From Tubiluchus corallicola (lineage: Eukaryota; Priapulida; Priapulimorpha; Priapulimorphida; Tubiluchidae): a stretch of 49,550 nucleotides of DNA. The stretch lies in assembly GCA_030141605.1 (NCBI GenBank), contig JAQGDQ010000529.1:1-49550 (forward strand), in the 5' to 3' direction. Below are positions 35,801 through 40,539 of the stretch, piece after piece; positions within the stretch are counted from its first letter, which is position 1, and every line of letters starts with the position of its first letter. Position numbers and translations under genes: made by a program. The notes under the pieces were generated by a model. It was not told the DNA's origin. It saw only the letters and a program-made list of their open reading frames with translations, and made no database searches.

Positions 35801-36766
35801 CATGATTCCCGCATTGCTAAGAGGATGGCTATCCTGGTCTTTACTGACTTTCTTTCCTGGGCTCCTATAGCCTTTCTGGCACTCACTGCTGCCTTTGGCA
35901 GGACACTAGTGTCACTTAATGAAGCCAAAATATTCACAATATTCGTGCTGCCACTGAATTCCTTTGCCAACCCGTTTTTATATGCCATCTTTACTAAACA
36001 GTTTAAAAAAGACTGCATGACTATATGTAAACGTCTTGAGGTCACTTCTCTTGGGCGGGTGATATCACAGTTTCAACAGCTTCATTTTTCTAATGTCAGT
36101 TTTTCTCGACGAGCGTCAGCATACATCAATAATGCTGAAGGAAGGCAAGCATTTGAGACGGTTTCATCTCCAGCAAACAACAACGCAGCACCGAAAATGA
36201 TGAAGACACAACACAAAAATCTTGAAAGCCATGATCCTCCTTCAGTGTACCACTCCGCAGAATGCCTCCATTCAGAAGAGCACTCTGGCTCGTATGTTAG
36301 TACAGCTAGCGAAGCACCGATTCACTTCAAACAGTCCACACAACAGGGTGTTGCTGATGCTGCTGCAAGCGATACTTTGACAGCAGCTTCACATCAGACA
36401 TTCGTGACTGCATTAAGAAGAATTTCAGAAACACCAACTGTGCACAGCGAAGGGTCAGATTCTCCACTACTGAATGTAGCCTCCACCAACTCCAGGAGCA
36501 ACAATTCCTGGTCCAAACTATGGAGCAGTTGGTCTCAGTTCAGGCTTTTCAAACCCGATGTAGTTGTTTCATCTGTAGACGCTGAACAACACGATGTTAT
36601 TACTAAAAGTGTTGACGAAACATCCAATCAATTGAGCACAGTGCCGGAATCAAAAGAAAGCAGTTCCAGCGCGGATGAAACAAAATTTACAAAAATCATT
36701 ATCACTGATAAAACTAATGATGTAATAATGCAAATGAGGCAGCTCCCACATCAAAATAAGCACTAG
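1001..36766 (+). CDS. LGR-family G-protein-coupled receptor (glycoprotein hormone receptor-like), 5'-partial, 12 exons in window
   Basis: Exons read as 1001-1072, 5598-5669, 7605-7676, 14285-14356, 22374-22517, 24241-24381, 25873-25938, 26465-26608, 29243-29314, 30179-30477, 34100-34276 and 35163-36766. All have AG acceptors and GT donors, and the frame is continuous through the joins (about 977 codons). The product is a cell-surface receptor with an extracellular leucine-rich-repeat domain of at least about 13 repeats, a Cys-rich hinge, a rhodopsin-like seven-helix core and a long cytoplasmic tail. Family knowledge says such receptors bind cystine-knot hormones or related ligands and signal through G proteins; the ligand here is unknown. 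The N-terminal signal peptide, LRRNT cap and first repeats must lie upstream of the window, because the first visible exon starts inside the LRR series. The membrane core resembles FSH/LH/TSH receptors (type A). The number and style of LRRs resemble LGR4/5/6 (type B). Confidence 0.9.
1133..1420. repeat. (TCG)n/(TCA)n/(CAG)n trinucleotide repeat
   Basis: A short TCG run, then about 65 TCA-type triplets with occasional one-base breaks, then mixed CAA/CAG/TAG. It begins 60 bases after the exon a donor. Open frames across it (poly-Ser, -His, -Ile) are artefacts of the triplet period. Confidence 0.9.
1521..1750 (+). repeat. Dispersed intronic repeat, family 1, copy
   Basis: Shares with 26230-26420 the order: cttttgctta, then tttcaaactt, then agtttaaatttacaag, then cgttactg, then tgcaatgtaagtgatata. 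It is a diverged member of a family also seen near 4.1, 9.6, 26.0, 26.7 and 46.2 kb. No coding content. Confidence 0.6.
1751..2600. other. Intron sequence without recognisable features
   Basis: AT-rich intronic DNA between exons a and b. I see no gene, repeat or RNA signal here. Confidence 0.5.
2740..3236. repeat. Long (CAG)n array
   Basis: About 490 bp of CAG units broken at intervals by GCAGCG-type shifts, a few AAG and one GAC. The breaks change frame, so polyQ, polyS and polyA readings alternate. It lies in the receptor intron between exons a and b. Confidence 0.95.
3237..3430. repeat. (AGT)n array with CAG tail
   Basis: About 50 TAG/AGT triplets, then mixed AGC/AGT. It directly follows the CAG array and probably arose from it by A/T substitution and re-expansion. 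Confidence 0.9.
3431..4078. other. Intron sequence without recognisable features
   Basis: AT-rich DNA between the AGT array and a dispersed repeat copy. Short open frames lack coding character. Confidence 0.45.
4090..4330 (+). repeat. Dispersed intronic repeat, family 1, copy
   Basis: Contains the family order attaaagggga, then atgtaactaga, then tgttcacgccaac, then cattgatgcg, then gcaccgctgactcacca, then aatcttattgaca. It is the same element type as 25993-26420 and 46193-46445. Confidence 0.6.
4410..4690 (-). repeat. Probable LINE 3'-end remnant
   Basis: The stretch taagtttatttatttcc followed by AT-rich sequence reads on the minus strand like the 3' end of a LINE with an AAATAAA-type tail. 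No ORF remains. Assignment is weak. Confidence 0.3.
4687..4861. repeat. 56-bp minisatellite, 3 copies, with a G13 run
   Basis: A run of 13 G precedes three near-identical units that begin agtagtgaatgaaagatg and end aaactgtgatgtgggg. Confidence 0.85.
5598..5669 (+). CDS. LGR exon b: one LRR
   Basis: A 72-nt exon between atttcag and gtaagt, phase 2 at both edges. It encodes NLGFNFIRQL...QLKIL, which follows the LRR consensus LxLxxNxI...F...L..L. Confidence 0.85.
5842..6794 (-). mobile_element. TTAA-flanked non-autonomous DNA element, interrupted
   Basis: AGGAAAGGTCAA at the left and CTTTCCT at the right are inverted ends, each flanked by TTAA (5838-5841 and 6795-6798). The interior from about 6290 to 6794 is the reverse complement of much of the 25223-25767 element. 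The middle (about 5884-6219) is unrelated LTR-like sequence. TTAA target sites are typical of piggyBac-type transposition; no transposase is encoded. Confidence 0.6.
5884..6219 (+). mobile_element. LTR-like segment, copy 1
   Basis: Begins TGTTAAA, contains a GTGTCACGTGA block and a TTAATAAA polyadenylation-like signal, and ends about AAACA. It is similar, in opposite orientation, to 6864-7179. No clean target duplication is visible. Boundaries are approximate because similarity runs a little past the ends. Confidence 0.4.
6864..7179 (-). mobile_element. LTR-like segment, copy 2
   Basis: The reverse complement begins TGTTAAAC, has GGTGTCACGTGA, GATCAGGGGGCTTGGCATT and AATAAA, and ends CTAAAACA. 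It pairs with copy 1 as an inverted repeat about 650 bp away. TG...CA ends and the polyadenylation signal suggest a solo LTR; no internal retroelement genes are nearby. Confidence 0.4.
7200..7600. other. Intron sequence without recognisable features
   Basis: AT-rich sequence leading to the exon c acceptor. Nothing is recognised. Confidence 0.4.
7605..7676 (+). CDS. LGR exon c: one LRR
   Basis: A 72-nt exon between cttttcag and gtgagt, phase 2. It encodes KLSHNLIEDISQHAFQGL...EEL, a typical F-type LRR. The GATGT satellite begins only a few bases after its donor. Confidence 0.87.
7688..9420. repeat. GATGT-type satellite, 1.7 kb
   Basis: Built from 5-bp GATGT/GTGAT variants (gatgtgatgtgatctgatg, ggatgtagtgc, tggtttgatgatg) arranged in higher-order blocks of roughly 50-110 bp. 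It starts within a dozen bases of the exon c donor. On the minus strand a 5-bp period keeps long frames open (up to 361 codons of His/Ile/Ser/Thr), which is an artefact. Confidence 0.93.
9585..9810 (+). repeat. Dispersed intronic repeat, family 1, partial copy
   Basis: Has the start (aaaaggcaattttaaagcatg) and the end (gcgttactg, then caagccctgtatgga, then cataaaatttc) of the family, with the middle replaced. A 143-codon open frame over it has no coding character. Confidence 0.55.
10020..10480. other. Intron sequence without recognisable features
   Basis: AT-rich intronic DNA between the family-1 copy and the LINE fragment. Nothing is recognised. Confidence 0.4.
10482..11220 (-). pseudogene. 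LINE reverse-transcriptase fragment (degenerate)
   Basis: Minus strand 11220-10951 reads YILNDINENI, then RLQADDTSLLDV (the RT catalytic ADD box), then NVWLVTFNPAKTEVL. Downstream, in shifted frames, are TTHKHLDIYL, TRMRVGFNQLNSDLFSKDC and CGFLFETSEH. The last part matches the ORF at 19437-20001, so both come from one LINE family. Frameshifts and stops show it is inactive. Confidence 0.85.
11221..12094. other. Intron sequence without recognisable features
   Basis: AT-rich intronic sequence with no convincing ORF or repeat. Confidence 0.4.
12095..12472 (-). other. Unidentified minus-strand ORF with a 99-bp tandem duplication
   Basis: Minus strand 12391-12095 encodes 98 residues with mixed composition (RINGETFYSNDNGVKKLQNF and LQKQQKYEDLYQVASMLLSP). 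Unlike the other spurious frames here, it looks protein-like. A 99-bp (33-codon) direct duplication starts at 12275 and 12374 and keeps the frame, repeating MYFQAV. It may be a remnant of a retrocopied gene or an exon of a gene inside the receptor intron. I do not recognise it. Confidence 0.3.
12481..13577 (+). repeat. 56-bp minisatellite, about 19 copies, each with a splice-acceptor-like motif
   Basis: The unit runs ttttaatgtatctttcttct, gcggtttctaaactttgtg, ttgtgttcttttccagg. Every unit has a branch-point-like tttctaaac, then a pyrimidine-rich tract ending ttcttttccag about 24 nt on. One copy (near 12660-12730) carries a short insertion with a partial duplicate. It lies in the intron between exons c and d. 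Confidence 0.93.
13838..13960. repeat. GCGTCC-rich repeat with long poly-C run
   Basis: Repeated gcgtccagcg blocks flank two C runs at 13889-13912. The block resembles the ends of the TIR element at 37400-37974 (caaagcgtcc, ctggcttcc), so it may be a related remnant. The G-rich complement could form a quadruplex. Confidence 0.55.
14103..14158. repeat. (CAGA)n microsatellite
   Basis: About 12 imperfect CAGA units upstream of exon d. Confidence 0.85.
14285..14356 (+). CDS. LGR exon d: one LRR
   Basis: A 72-nt exon between a T-rich tract ending in ttttcag and gtaagc, phase 2. It encodes GLQNNKLSSLSPEVLEQL followed by PQLRIL. Confidence 0.87.
14837..15556. repeat. Polypyrimidine tract with 220-bp higher-order repeat
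   Basis: About 720 bases of almost pure C/T on the plus strand. Blocks starting cgctctctttctctttctct recur at 15061 and 15281, giving a 220-bp period. Open frames of Ser/Leu/Pro or Arg/Glu are compositional. Confidence 0.95.
15570..16390. other. Intron sequence without recognisable features
   Basis: AT-rich DNA between the pyrimidine tract and the 45-bp array. No coding or repeat signal is recognised. Confidence 0.4.
16402..18905 (+). repeat. 44-46-bp minisatellite, about 56 copies
   Basis: Unit: gtggatggagtccctaggg, tttcctcttcgccacaaat, acagaaa. Units differ by one or two bases (agaagtgg or agaaagtgg; tagg or taggg; cctctt or catctt; cgcc or cacc). One copy near 18460 has a 9-bp insert. 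Mixed 44, 45 and 46-bp units keep frames open for up to 317 codons, but the frame drifts between units, so this is not a gene. Each unit has tttcctctt...cacaaatacag, an acceptor-like stretch. Confidence 0.95.
19270..19424. repeat. First copy of a tandem duplication, interrupted by a LINE
   Basis: The stretch ggcgaaaaaccaaaggttat...cagtaaac at 19371-19424 recurs at 20396-20450. The remainder of this first copy is found after the LINE at 20257-20395. Confidence 0.7.
19425..20256 (+). mobile_element. 5'-truncated LINE insertion with 13-bp target duplication
   Basis: The ORF from about 19437 to 20001 reads RSGTKYRNFNCRSVSCEKSF, IN(M)WNNLPQNIRE..., TRMRIGFSQLNYDLFSKGC, NCNCGFRFESVEHFLLHCPLY. This is the C-terminal end of a LINE ORF2 with its zinc-knuckle-like CxC...HxxxxC. 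An AT-rich 3' UTR follows and ends in TTTAAACTAAACT. The flanks are aaagacagtaaac at 19412-19424 and 20257-20269. The intact reading frame up to the truncation suggests a rather young insertion. Confidence 0.85.
20257..20580. repeat. Remainder of first copy and second copy of tandem duplication
   Basis: cagtaaacaaaaagacgcta...acaaaaacaaaaatacaaca occurs at 20262 and 20446. Without the LINE the locus would be two direct copies of roughly 190 bp. Confidence 0.75.
20581..21310. other. Intron sequence without recognisable features
   Basis: AT-rich DNA; no feature recognised. Confidence 0.4.
21314..21835. repeat. 28-bp minisatellite, about 18 copies
   Basis: Unit gtgttatcagtgacaatct plus gtgattgtt, with attg/atta and atca/atta variants. 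Confidence 0.93.
21836..22370. other. Intron sequence without recognisable features
   Basis: Sequence leading to the exon e acceptor. Nothing is recognised. Confidence 0.4.
22374..22517 (+). CDS. LGR exon e: two LRRs
   Basis: A 144-nt exon between attgcag and gtgagt, phase 2. It encodes two repeats: DFSNNKLEYIADRTF... and VFYGNPIERVGHYAFSQL, ending YLKSL. It is exactly twice the 72-nt module, so either an intron was lost here or the exon is a doubled module. Confidence 0.88.
22580..22975. repeat. 193-bp tandem duplication with simple repeats
   Basis: cgccgctgcttcagcaacat starts at 22580 and at 22773. Both copies carry gctgttgttgttgttaat, then (CATCAT)n and ttttcgtccttttatgtgac. Confidence 0.85.
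23346..24090. repeat. 83-bp minisatellite, 9 copies, hairpin-forming
   Basis: Units start tgtagtgtagtgtagtacaa at 23346, 23429, 23512 and so on. Each contains gtacaactgtac and gatggcgctgataag. Each also has a palindrome with arms AGGTGCTTAT / ATAAGCACCT, perfect in two copies and one mismatch in most others. Confidence 0.95.
24241..24381 (+). CDS. LGR exon f: LRR pair with FPDLNGT motif
   Basis: A 141-nt exon between cgattag and gtaagt, phase 2. It encodes 47 residues including FPDLNGTIRLDVL and CAIESIPTDLC. From family knowledge this is the arrangement of the membrane-proximal LRR block of LGR4/5/6 (FPxLxGT...L..L...I..IP..LC), and it is the main sign of a type-B-like ectodomain. An NGT glycosylation sequon is present. 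Confidence 0.87.
24651..24999 (-). mobile_element. Possible solo LTR
   Basis: The reverse complement starts TGTTACGGAGGCACCTGTG and ends GTGCTATAACA. It is GC-rich relative to the intron and carries AATAAGCTCC-type sequence near its 3' end. TG...CA with short inverted ends fits an LTR, but flanking target duplications are not evident and no partner was found. Confidence 0.4.
25223..25767 (+). mobile_element. TTAA-flanked non-autonomous DNA element (545 bp)
   Basis: Ends AGGAAAG...CTTTCCT lie between TTAA at 25219-25222 and 25768-25771. The interior recurs at 6290-6794 (reverse) and 32910-33402 (forward), with shared blocks such as gatgaatgacgt.attggtgg and acgcttatcacac. It has no transposase, so it is MITE-like, with piggyBac-type target sites. 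Confidence 0.7.
25873..25938 (+). CDS. LGR exon g: short LRR
   Basis: A 66-nt exon between attgtcag and gtgagt, phase 2. It encodes ILHSNNIKEIPDMTNCSQL then RIL, a 22-residue LRR. LGR4/5/6 have a matching short repeat with a Cys at this place (IKDLP...C..L). An NCS sequon is present. Confidence 0.85.
25993..26420 (+). repeat. Dispersed intronic repeat, family 1, fullest copy
   Basis: Starts ttaaaggggaaggaaaggc and ends gtaagcaatataaaatttc. It fills most of the 526-bp intron between exons g and h. Other copies are near 1.5, 4.1, 9.6, 26.7 and 46.2 kb. Confidence 0.7.
26465..26608 (+). CDS. LGR exon h: two LRRs
   Basis: A 144-nt exon between ctttaccag and gtacgt, phase 2. It encodes HLGFNEIRAIPDGVLAGL... 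and LPHNYIEYIGPTTLKGL..., two consecutive LRRs. Confidence 0.88.
26695..26850 (+). repeat. Dispersed intronic repeat, family 1, partial copy
   Basis: Shares aaaaacgtttccacacaaag, ttatattacttagc, tatgcttacctgtttgaaag and ttcaataatttaaaatg with the copies at 25993 and 46193. An (AT)n run follows at 26859-26877. Confidence 0.6.
26878..27640. other. AT-rich intron, possible LINE 3' remnant
   Basis: The stretch from 26878 (attctttatttgtcattaaa) resembles a minus-strand LINE 3' end. The remainder has no recognisable feature. Confidence 0.3.
27725..28675. repeat. 27-bp minisatellite, about 35 copies
   Basis: Unit gctaatacgtttgctaac plus acaagctct, with aaca/aacg/aata variants and four places with an extra tacaagctct. 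The 27-bp period (9 codons) keeps frames open on both strands: NTFANTSSA forward, LANVLAELV reverse, up to 208 codons. No start context, splice support or family match makes these genes. Confidence 0.93.
29020..29160. repeat. Degenerate short tandem repeat (gtcaaaggaccacc)
   Basis: Five or six imperfect ggtcaaaggaccacca-type units lie upstream of exon i. Confidence 0.6.
29243..29314 (+). CDS. LGR exon i: one LRR
   Basis: A 72-nt exon between gtaacag and gtgagt, phase 2. It encodes DLQANKIKDIDDDAFAEL then TVLRSL. Confidence 0.87.
29315..30178. other. Intron i-j with (ATC)n-type simple sequence
   Basis: Mostly AT-rich. At 29830-29920 there is a degenerate TCA/TCG/TTA triplet run. No gene. Confidence 0.5.
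30179..30477 (+). CDS. LGR exon j: last LRR and start of hinge
   Basis: A 299-nt exon between cacacag and gtaaat; it enters in phase 2 and leaves in phase 1. It encodes the last LRR (NLGENEFSSLPTRGLQKLNL), a repeat-like strand (LKNFPSSDHFPIIERL), then LSYAYHCCEF. The adjacent Cys pair is the conserved start of the hinge in this receptor family (CCAF in vertebrates) and should pair with the two Cys in CIPEPDPFQPC. The rest is an acidic hinge with an NIT sequon and a WDEYPG segment. Confidence 0.9.
30536..30560. repeat. (CAG)8 run just after exon j
   Basis: Pure CAG triplets end in TAA, about 60 bases inside the intron after the exon j donor. Confidence 0.9.
30591..31277. mobile_element. TIR element whose left end is amplified as an 86-bp repeat (4 copies)
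   Basis: The left end ttacccggcgcacacgaggc, then aaaatctgtgtgcaacaa, is matched in inverted form by the right end, whose reverse complement reads ttcacccgtctcatgcgagg, then caaaagctgtatgcaacaa. The left terminus is repeated at 30591, 30677, 30763 and 30849 with an exact 86-bp period. It is non-coding and MITE-like. Confidence 0.65.
31720..32010. repeat. (CAA)n/(CAC)n trinucleotide repeat
   Basis: About 90 CAA, ACC and CAT triplets in mixed order. The open frames over it are compositional. Confidence 0.93.
32375..32742. repeat. (TG)n-rich repeat with ~88-bp sub-blocks
   Basis: TG dinucleotides with the recurring block taagcacgtgc.tgtgggtc then ggtggctgagtgcatgcgtg (four copies). Confidence 0.9.
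32743..32803. repeat. (AT)n microsatellite
   Basis: About 30 uninterrupted AT units. Confidence 0.97.
32910..33402 (+). repeat. Degenerate copy of the TTAA element
   Basis: Shares ggtagccaccatttatttga, atcctggctttc and gatgaatgacgtcattggtg with the 25223-25767 element, and ends ctgaccttccttctaa, a decayed right terminus. Confidence 0.6.
33403..34099. other. AT-rich intron before exon k
   Basis: No gene is seen. One small inverted repeat (ggtgagtgt at 33555 / acacactcacc ending 33593) could form a hairpin. Confidence 0.4.
34100..34276 (+). CDS. LGR exon k: hinge
   Basis: A 177-nt exon between tttttacag and gtgagt, phase 1 at both edges. It encodes an acidic, Tyr-rich hinge with sequons NIS and NVS, the segments FGDDYQYRN and FLNDYFP, and ends ITCIPEP. 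Tyr next to acids at this place recalls the sulfated YDY hinge motif of glycoprotein hormone receptors, which is needed for hormone binding. Sulfation here is inference. Confidence 0.85.
34777..35105. mobile_element. Long foldback (snapback) element upstream of the last receptor exon
   Basis: The first about 75 bases (ttattaaaacaccacaaatt ... tttacaactgtttaaaa...gtccaaac) are the inverted repeat of the last about 75 (gtttggac...tttaaacagttgtaaatt ... gttttaataa). Inside, gtggtacactat and the (t)agtttaaataga.agagcctaca block are also matched in inverted form by actagtttgctgtttg and gtgtaccac. Nearly the whole 329 bp can fold on itself. It ends 57 bases before the acceptor of exon l. Confidence 0.75.
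35163..36766 (+). CDS. LGR exon l: hinge end, seven-helix core, long cytoplasmic tail
   Basis: The acceptor cttgcag is at 35162 and the stop TAG ends at 36766, giving 534 residues counting the split Asp as 1. DPFQPC closes the hinge. Helix 1 carries GN (29-30) and helix 2 carries VPRFLICNLACADF. C92 is the conserved extracellular Cys before helix 3. ELSVYTLTVITLERH ends in ERH (116-118), the DRY equivalent. ICL3 has RIAKRMAILVFTDF, and helix 7 has PLNSFANPFLYAIF (NPxxY). These strings match the glycoprotein hormone receptor subgroup much better than LGR4/5/6. The tail from about residue 295 is Ser/Thr-rich with basic sites RRAS and RRIS. It is about three times as long as in vertebrate hormone receptors. 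A single exon for the whole core is usual for the family. Confidence 0.95.
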
Positions 36767-37399
36767 AACTATTGAGAAGGATATCTCTGCTGTTCTGATG
36801 GCGTGGTCATAGTTATCTCGCCTCAGCTTTAACGTGTTGCCAGATAAAAAAATTAAACGTTACAAGATCTACCTATGATGGAAGAAAGTAACGTAACGTG
36901 TAAAGAGTTTTGAACACTTGAGAACAGAACTGACACGAGTGAACATGTTGGAAGTAATCCAGAACAAAAGTGTTGCTCAAAAAATGAAGCCAAGTGCAAT
37001 CATTTTAAAAAACCAAACGCACAACGGTGCACCCATCCAAGGAAATTTCCTCATCACCTGCATTCTTGCAGTCTGTCAATCAGTGTAAAAACTGTGATAT
37101 TGTGAATACAAAAATGATTACCCATTCATGAAGTGGCAAAGAAGTCAGAAAATTTAATGTTTGCTGTAAGTTGAACAATAGTACAGACGCAAAAATTACA
37201 TCTGACACAGCAGCAGCAAGGCTGCAAGCAAAAACGTTGGTGTTTTAGATCCAAAAAGAAAATGGATGATACATACACAACGTAAAACTTGCTGATCAAA
37301 ATTTGCTCAGGACGAGTGTTATTATTGAACCGATTGTCAAAATGTAACTTAACTGTTTTACCTAAAATTTGCAGTGATGTTCTCTGCCAATTTGACCTG
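36767..37399 (+). other. Likely 3' UTR of the LGR gene and downstream flank
   Basis: No coding signal is seen. ATTAAA at 36852-36857 is a possible weak polyadenylation signal close to the stop. The next AATAAA (37659-37664) lies inside a transposon-like element. The true transcript end cannot be fixed from sequence alone. Confidence 0.35.
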
Positions 37400-37974
37400 T
37401 GATACACCAAAGCGTCCCCCATCTGGCTTCCAGAGTTCAGCATCTAGCGTTCACTGATTAGTACGTTAGCAGGAAAGCCAATCTCTATGTTCTCTGAAGA
37501 AAAGTAAAATGGACAATATCAAAATTATTTTCACAATGCTTTCTTTTTTACGTTTTTCGTATAATAATACGTATAGCACCATTTGCTAGTTGAAGAACAG
37601 ACGCTGCGCCATTAATTAAAGAATGTACCAGCTCTGTCTCAAGCACCAAGACGACAAGAATAAATTTAACAATTTTATTGTAACTCGAAAAGTAACGAGG
37701 TTATAACTAGAAAGATGAGCGCAACTGAAAAACAAAGAAGTTGAAAACAAAAGGGCAACTTTGCAAAAGGGATAAAGTTGATAACACCAACAACACGCAT
37801 GTATACTGGCGCTGGACGCTCAAAAAATAAGGATATATTCCAGCATCTGGCTTCCATGCAGCGTCCGCTGCCAAAGTCTTTGGTTTCGTCACCAGTTGAT
37901 GACATAATTATATGTTCGATCTCGCTTCCAAATGCTGGACGGGAGCACCAGATATTGGACGCTTTGGTGTATCA
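37400..37974. mobile_element. Non-autonomous element with perfect 18-bp inverted ends
   Basis: tgatacaccaaagcgtcc at 37400-37417 is exactly inverted at 37957-37974. Subterminal ctggcttcca, tggacgct and atctgg blocks are repeated inside. TA just inside the ends could be a Tc1/mariner-type target site. No transposase. Confidence 0.7.
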
Positions 37975-38222
37975 TAGACATAATGTACAAAATTCCTTGC
38001 CTGACAACCATAAATGTTAGATTGTTGATTGAAAGAAGAGAATAAGTTGAATAAAGTGGCATTTACCTAGGCATCCGGAATAGATTATGCGTTATCCACC
38101 TGAGGAATAGCTGCATATAAGAAAATCAGTAAGAAGTAACTGCAGAAAAAATAATACATGTCTGATAAACGGGTGCATTGCAAACATTATAAACCACATC
38201 TGCATAAAGCGTACGCATTCGG

Positions 38223-38597
38223 TAGGGGTGAGCATCGAATGCTCGAATTCGATTCGAACGAGTTTTTTCAGTTCGAACTCGATTCGAATCCAAAACTATA
38301 GATTCGAATAATTCAGCACTTCAGTCACATATGTTCTTTATCACTAAAGCGATTGAAACATCATGCAATTAGCATAATCTAGCTGTGATTTCTGCGCAAA
38401 GTTTTAAAGAAATTACTAATTGTTCTATTGCAGAACAAAATCTAGTGATATGCATGATCTTTGTAAGACTAATTTTTACTGGTGGTTCGAAAATTTGTTC
38501 GAAAATCTTTCAATCTCAATTCAGTTCGATTCGAATTCGAAAGTCACAAATTCGGTTCGATTCAAACTCGCTTTCTGGTAGAGAATGCTCACTCCTA
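38223..38597. mobile_element. hAT-like MITE with perfect 8-bp target duplication
   Basis: Ends taggggtgagcat (38223-38235) and atgctcactccta (38585-38597) are inverted with one mismatch. The direct repeats gcattcgg flank it at 38215-38222 and 38598-38605. The interior is rich in ttcgaa-type palindromes (gattcgaa, ttcgaattcg). An 8-bp duplication and these ends fit hAT. Confidence 0.85.
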
Positions 38598-38605
38598 GCA
38601 TTCGG

Positions 38606-40107
38606 TTGTCTGGAAAACGCCACTTTACATCAAACTGCACCCTAACGACTCAGAAGTGCAATTTGGTTACTAATAACTATTATTATTAAATCTTTGTTCA
38701 AGTGTGTTATGCGCTGCTCTTTCAAAAATAAAATTTAATTTTTCCCTTAATTTTTGTTGACATAAATTTTACATTTTTTCACTGAAACTATAATCTCCAA
38801 AAATCCGTCATTGATTGAAGTTACATTTGTGACACAACCACGTCTTAGAACTCGAATTCAGTAAGTTTTTAAAAATTTTAATAATGTGTGGCTGAACTTG
38901 GGCTTCAAGCATTATTATTACTCTGACCAACCGGTTCATTATCAACCACGAATTATTTTACCGATCAGTTATCATAAAAATTGTTACAATGACTTCTGGA
39001 CCTACGCTCACAGTTTCACTTGTATGGTAGGCTCTTATTCCGAGTGGCCGTCGGCTTGCTTGGGGCGACTTGTACTAACATAATTAACAAACGCATTACT
39101 AGTGTGCTGTTTGCTGAAGATTGGGGCTTGAACTGCGGTTGGTTTATGTACGTAAAAGACAAAAATCACATGATAGACGGAACGTGCTTGTATGATATTT
39201 TCATGATTTGTGTAGCGAGTTACAATAAAATACTAAAAATAAGTTTTTCTTTGCGTGTGGGATACCAAAGTTTGAATAAGACTTTCCGAGTTTTTATTAG
39301 TACCTGTAATAAAACCCAGTTTCTGGCAGTGTTATGTCATTACATGGTGTGGCTATCCAATGACTTTGAGCTGATTCATTTCTTACTAAAACAAATTAAA
39401 TTGCAATAATGTACATGCCATTCTTAAAGAAACGTGCCAATGGCCAAAGGGCCGACAGTGGAACTGTTCGAACATTGTGCAAAGCTTTTTAAACAAACAT
39501 GCCAAGTGCCAAAAGTTTGGAGCATGTGTTTCTACTAAATGCTGGACAAAAATCGTCAGTAACTGCTAATTTGCATAAGATTACTAGAATGCATTTATAA
39601 TGATTATTTGCATAATGTAAGTCTTTTGAACTTCACTGAGCCTGCTGTTGAATATTACACGAATTCCAGAAAAATGGACAGCTGCCATAACGTGCTATTT
39701 TTTTAAATTTTGTCCTTATTTTTTCGGATTTGATCCGTAAAGTAGCGGTCGTAGCAAGAATTTTAGTTTCTAATATTCCTTTATGGGGGTAGATGACGCC
39801 ACCATATCTTTCAGCAGGCCAGCAAACGAATAGCATCAACGTGCCTAACTGTGACTGCTACGTACGATTTTTGTTGTTAAAAAGATCTAAAAATGCGTTA
39901 AAAAGGTAAAAGTTTAGACTGTACAGCCCTAATAAATTGCTAGTGTTATACTTTACTTTCAAATAAATTTATCTAATAAAATTTACTTTCATTGGTCTGT
40001 AAGCAGGTTTAGCTTATTGAACTCGATGAAGTATCTACGCTGCGACTACAACAGCGGCTACATTAGTAAGTCATAAGGGTTATTTTTACAATTGCTTCAC
40101 CCATGAT
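38606..40107. other. Intergenic DNA without recognisable genes
   Basis: AT-rich. Open frames of up to 129 codons (for example 39020-39409) have no coding character or family resemblance. Confidence 0.45.
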
Positions 40108-40109
40108 TA

Positions 40110-40539
40110 CAGTTTAATAGACTCGCGGTTAATAGACTCAATCACTTAACTGACTCAGAAACGCCAGGTATGGGGACCGCTTCTATTCAAATGTGCCTAA
40201 AAACTCGGTAATTGACTCAAATATCTCCGCATAATTGACTCAATATTTTTCCTTCACGCACTTAAAATAAGACATTTGTATGTGCCCAAAGAGCATTAAA
40301 ACTCTCTCTAAAACGCAAGAGACTAACGCTAATTCACTTATATAAATTAATATTTTAAAATACTTTTTTAAAAATGTTTTTAAGGAATTTAGGCATTACT
40401 TCCTTTCTTAAATTAATTAAAAACCTGATGACTCATAATTTATACCAGTAATACTACACCCATCGGTTAATAGGTTCAGTCGGTTTATTGGGTCAAAACA
40501 CTTCAGTCCCAAAGTGAGTCTATTAAGCGGCGCCTACTG
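40110..40539. mobile_element. pogo/Tigger-like MITE
   Basis: CAGT...ACTG ends are flanked by TA (40108-40109 and 40540-40541). Ttaatagactc near the left end is matched by gagtctattaa near the right. No transposase ORF. Confidence 0.6.

Noticed and set aside
39020-39409. 129-codon ORF as a small intergenic gene
   Set aside because: AT-driven composition, no recognisable domain, no splice or start context that stands out.
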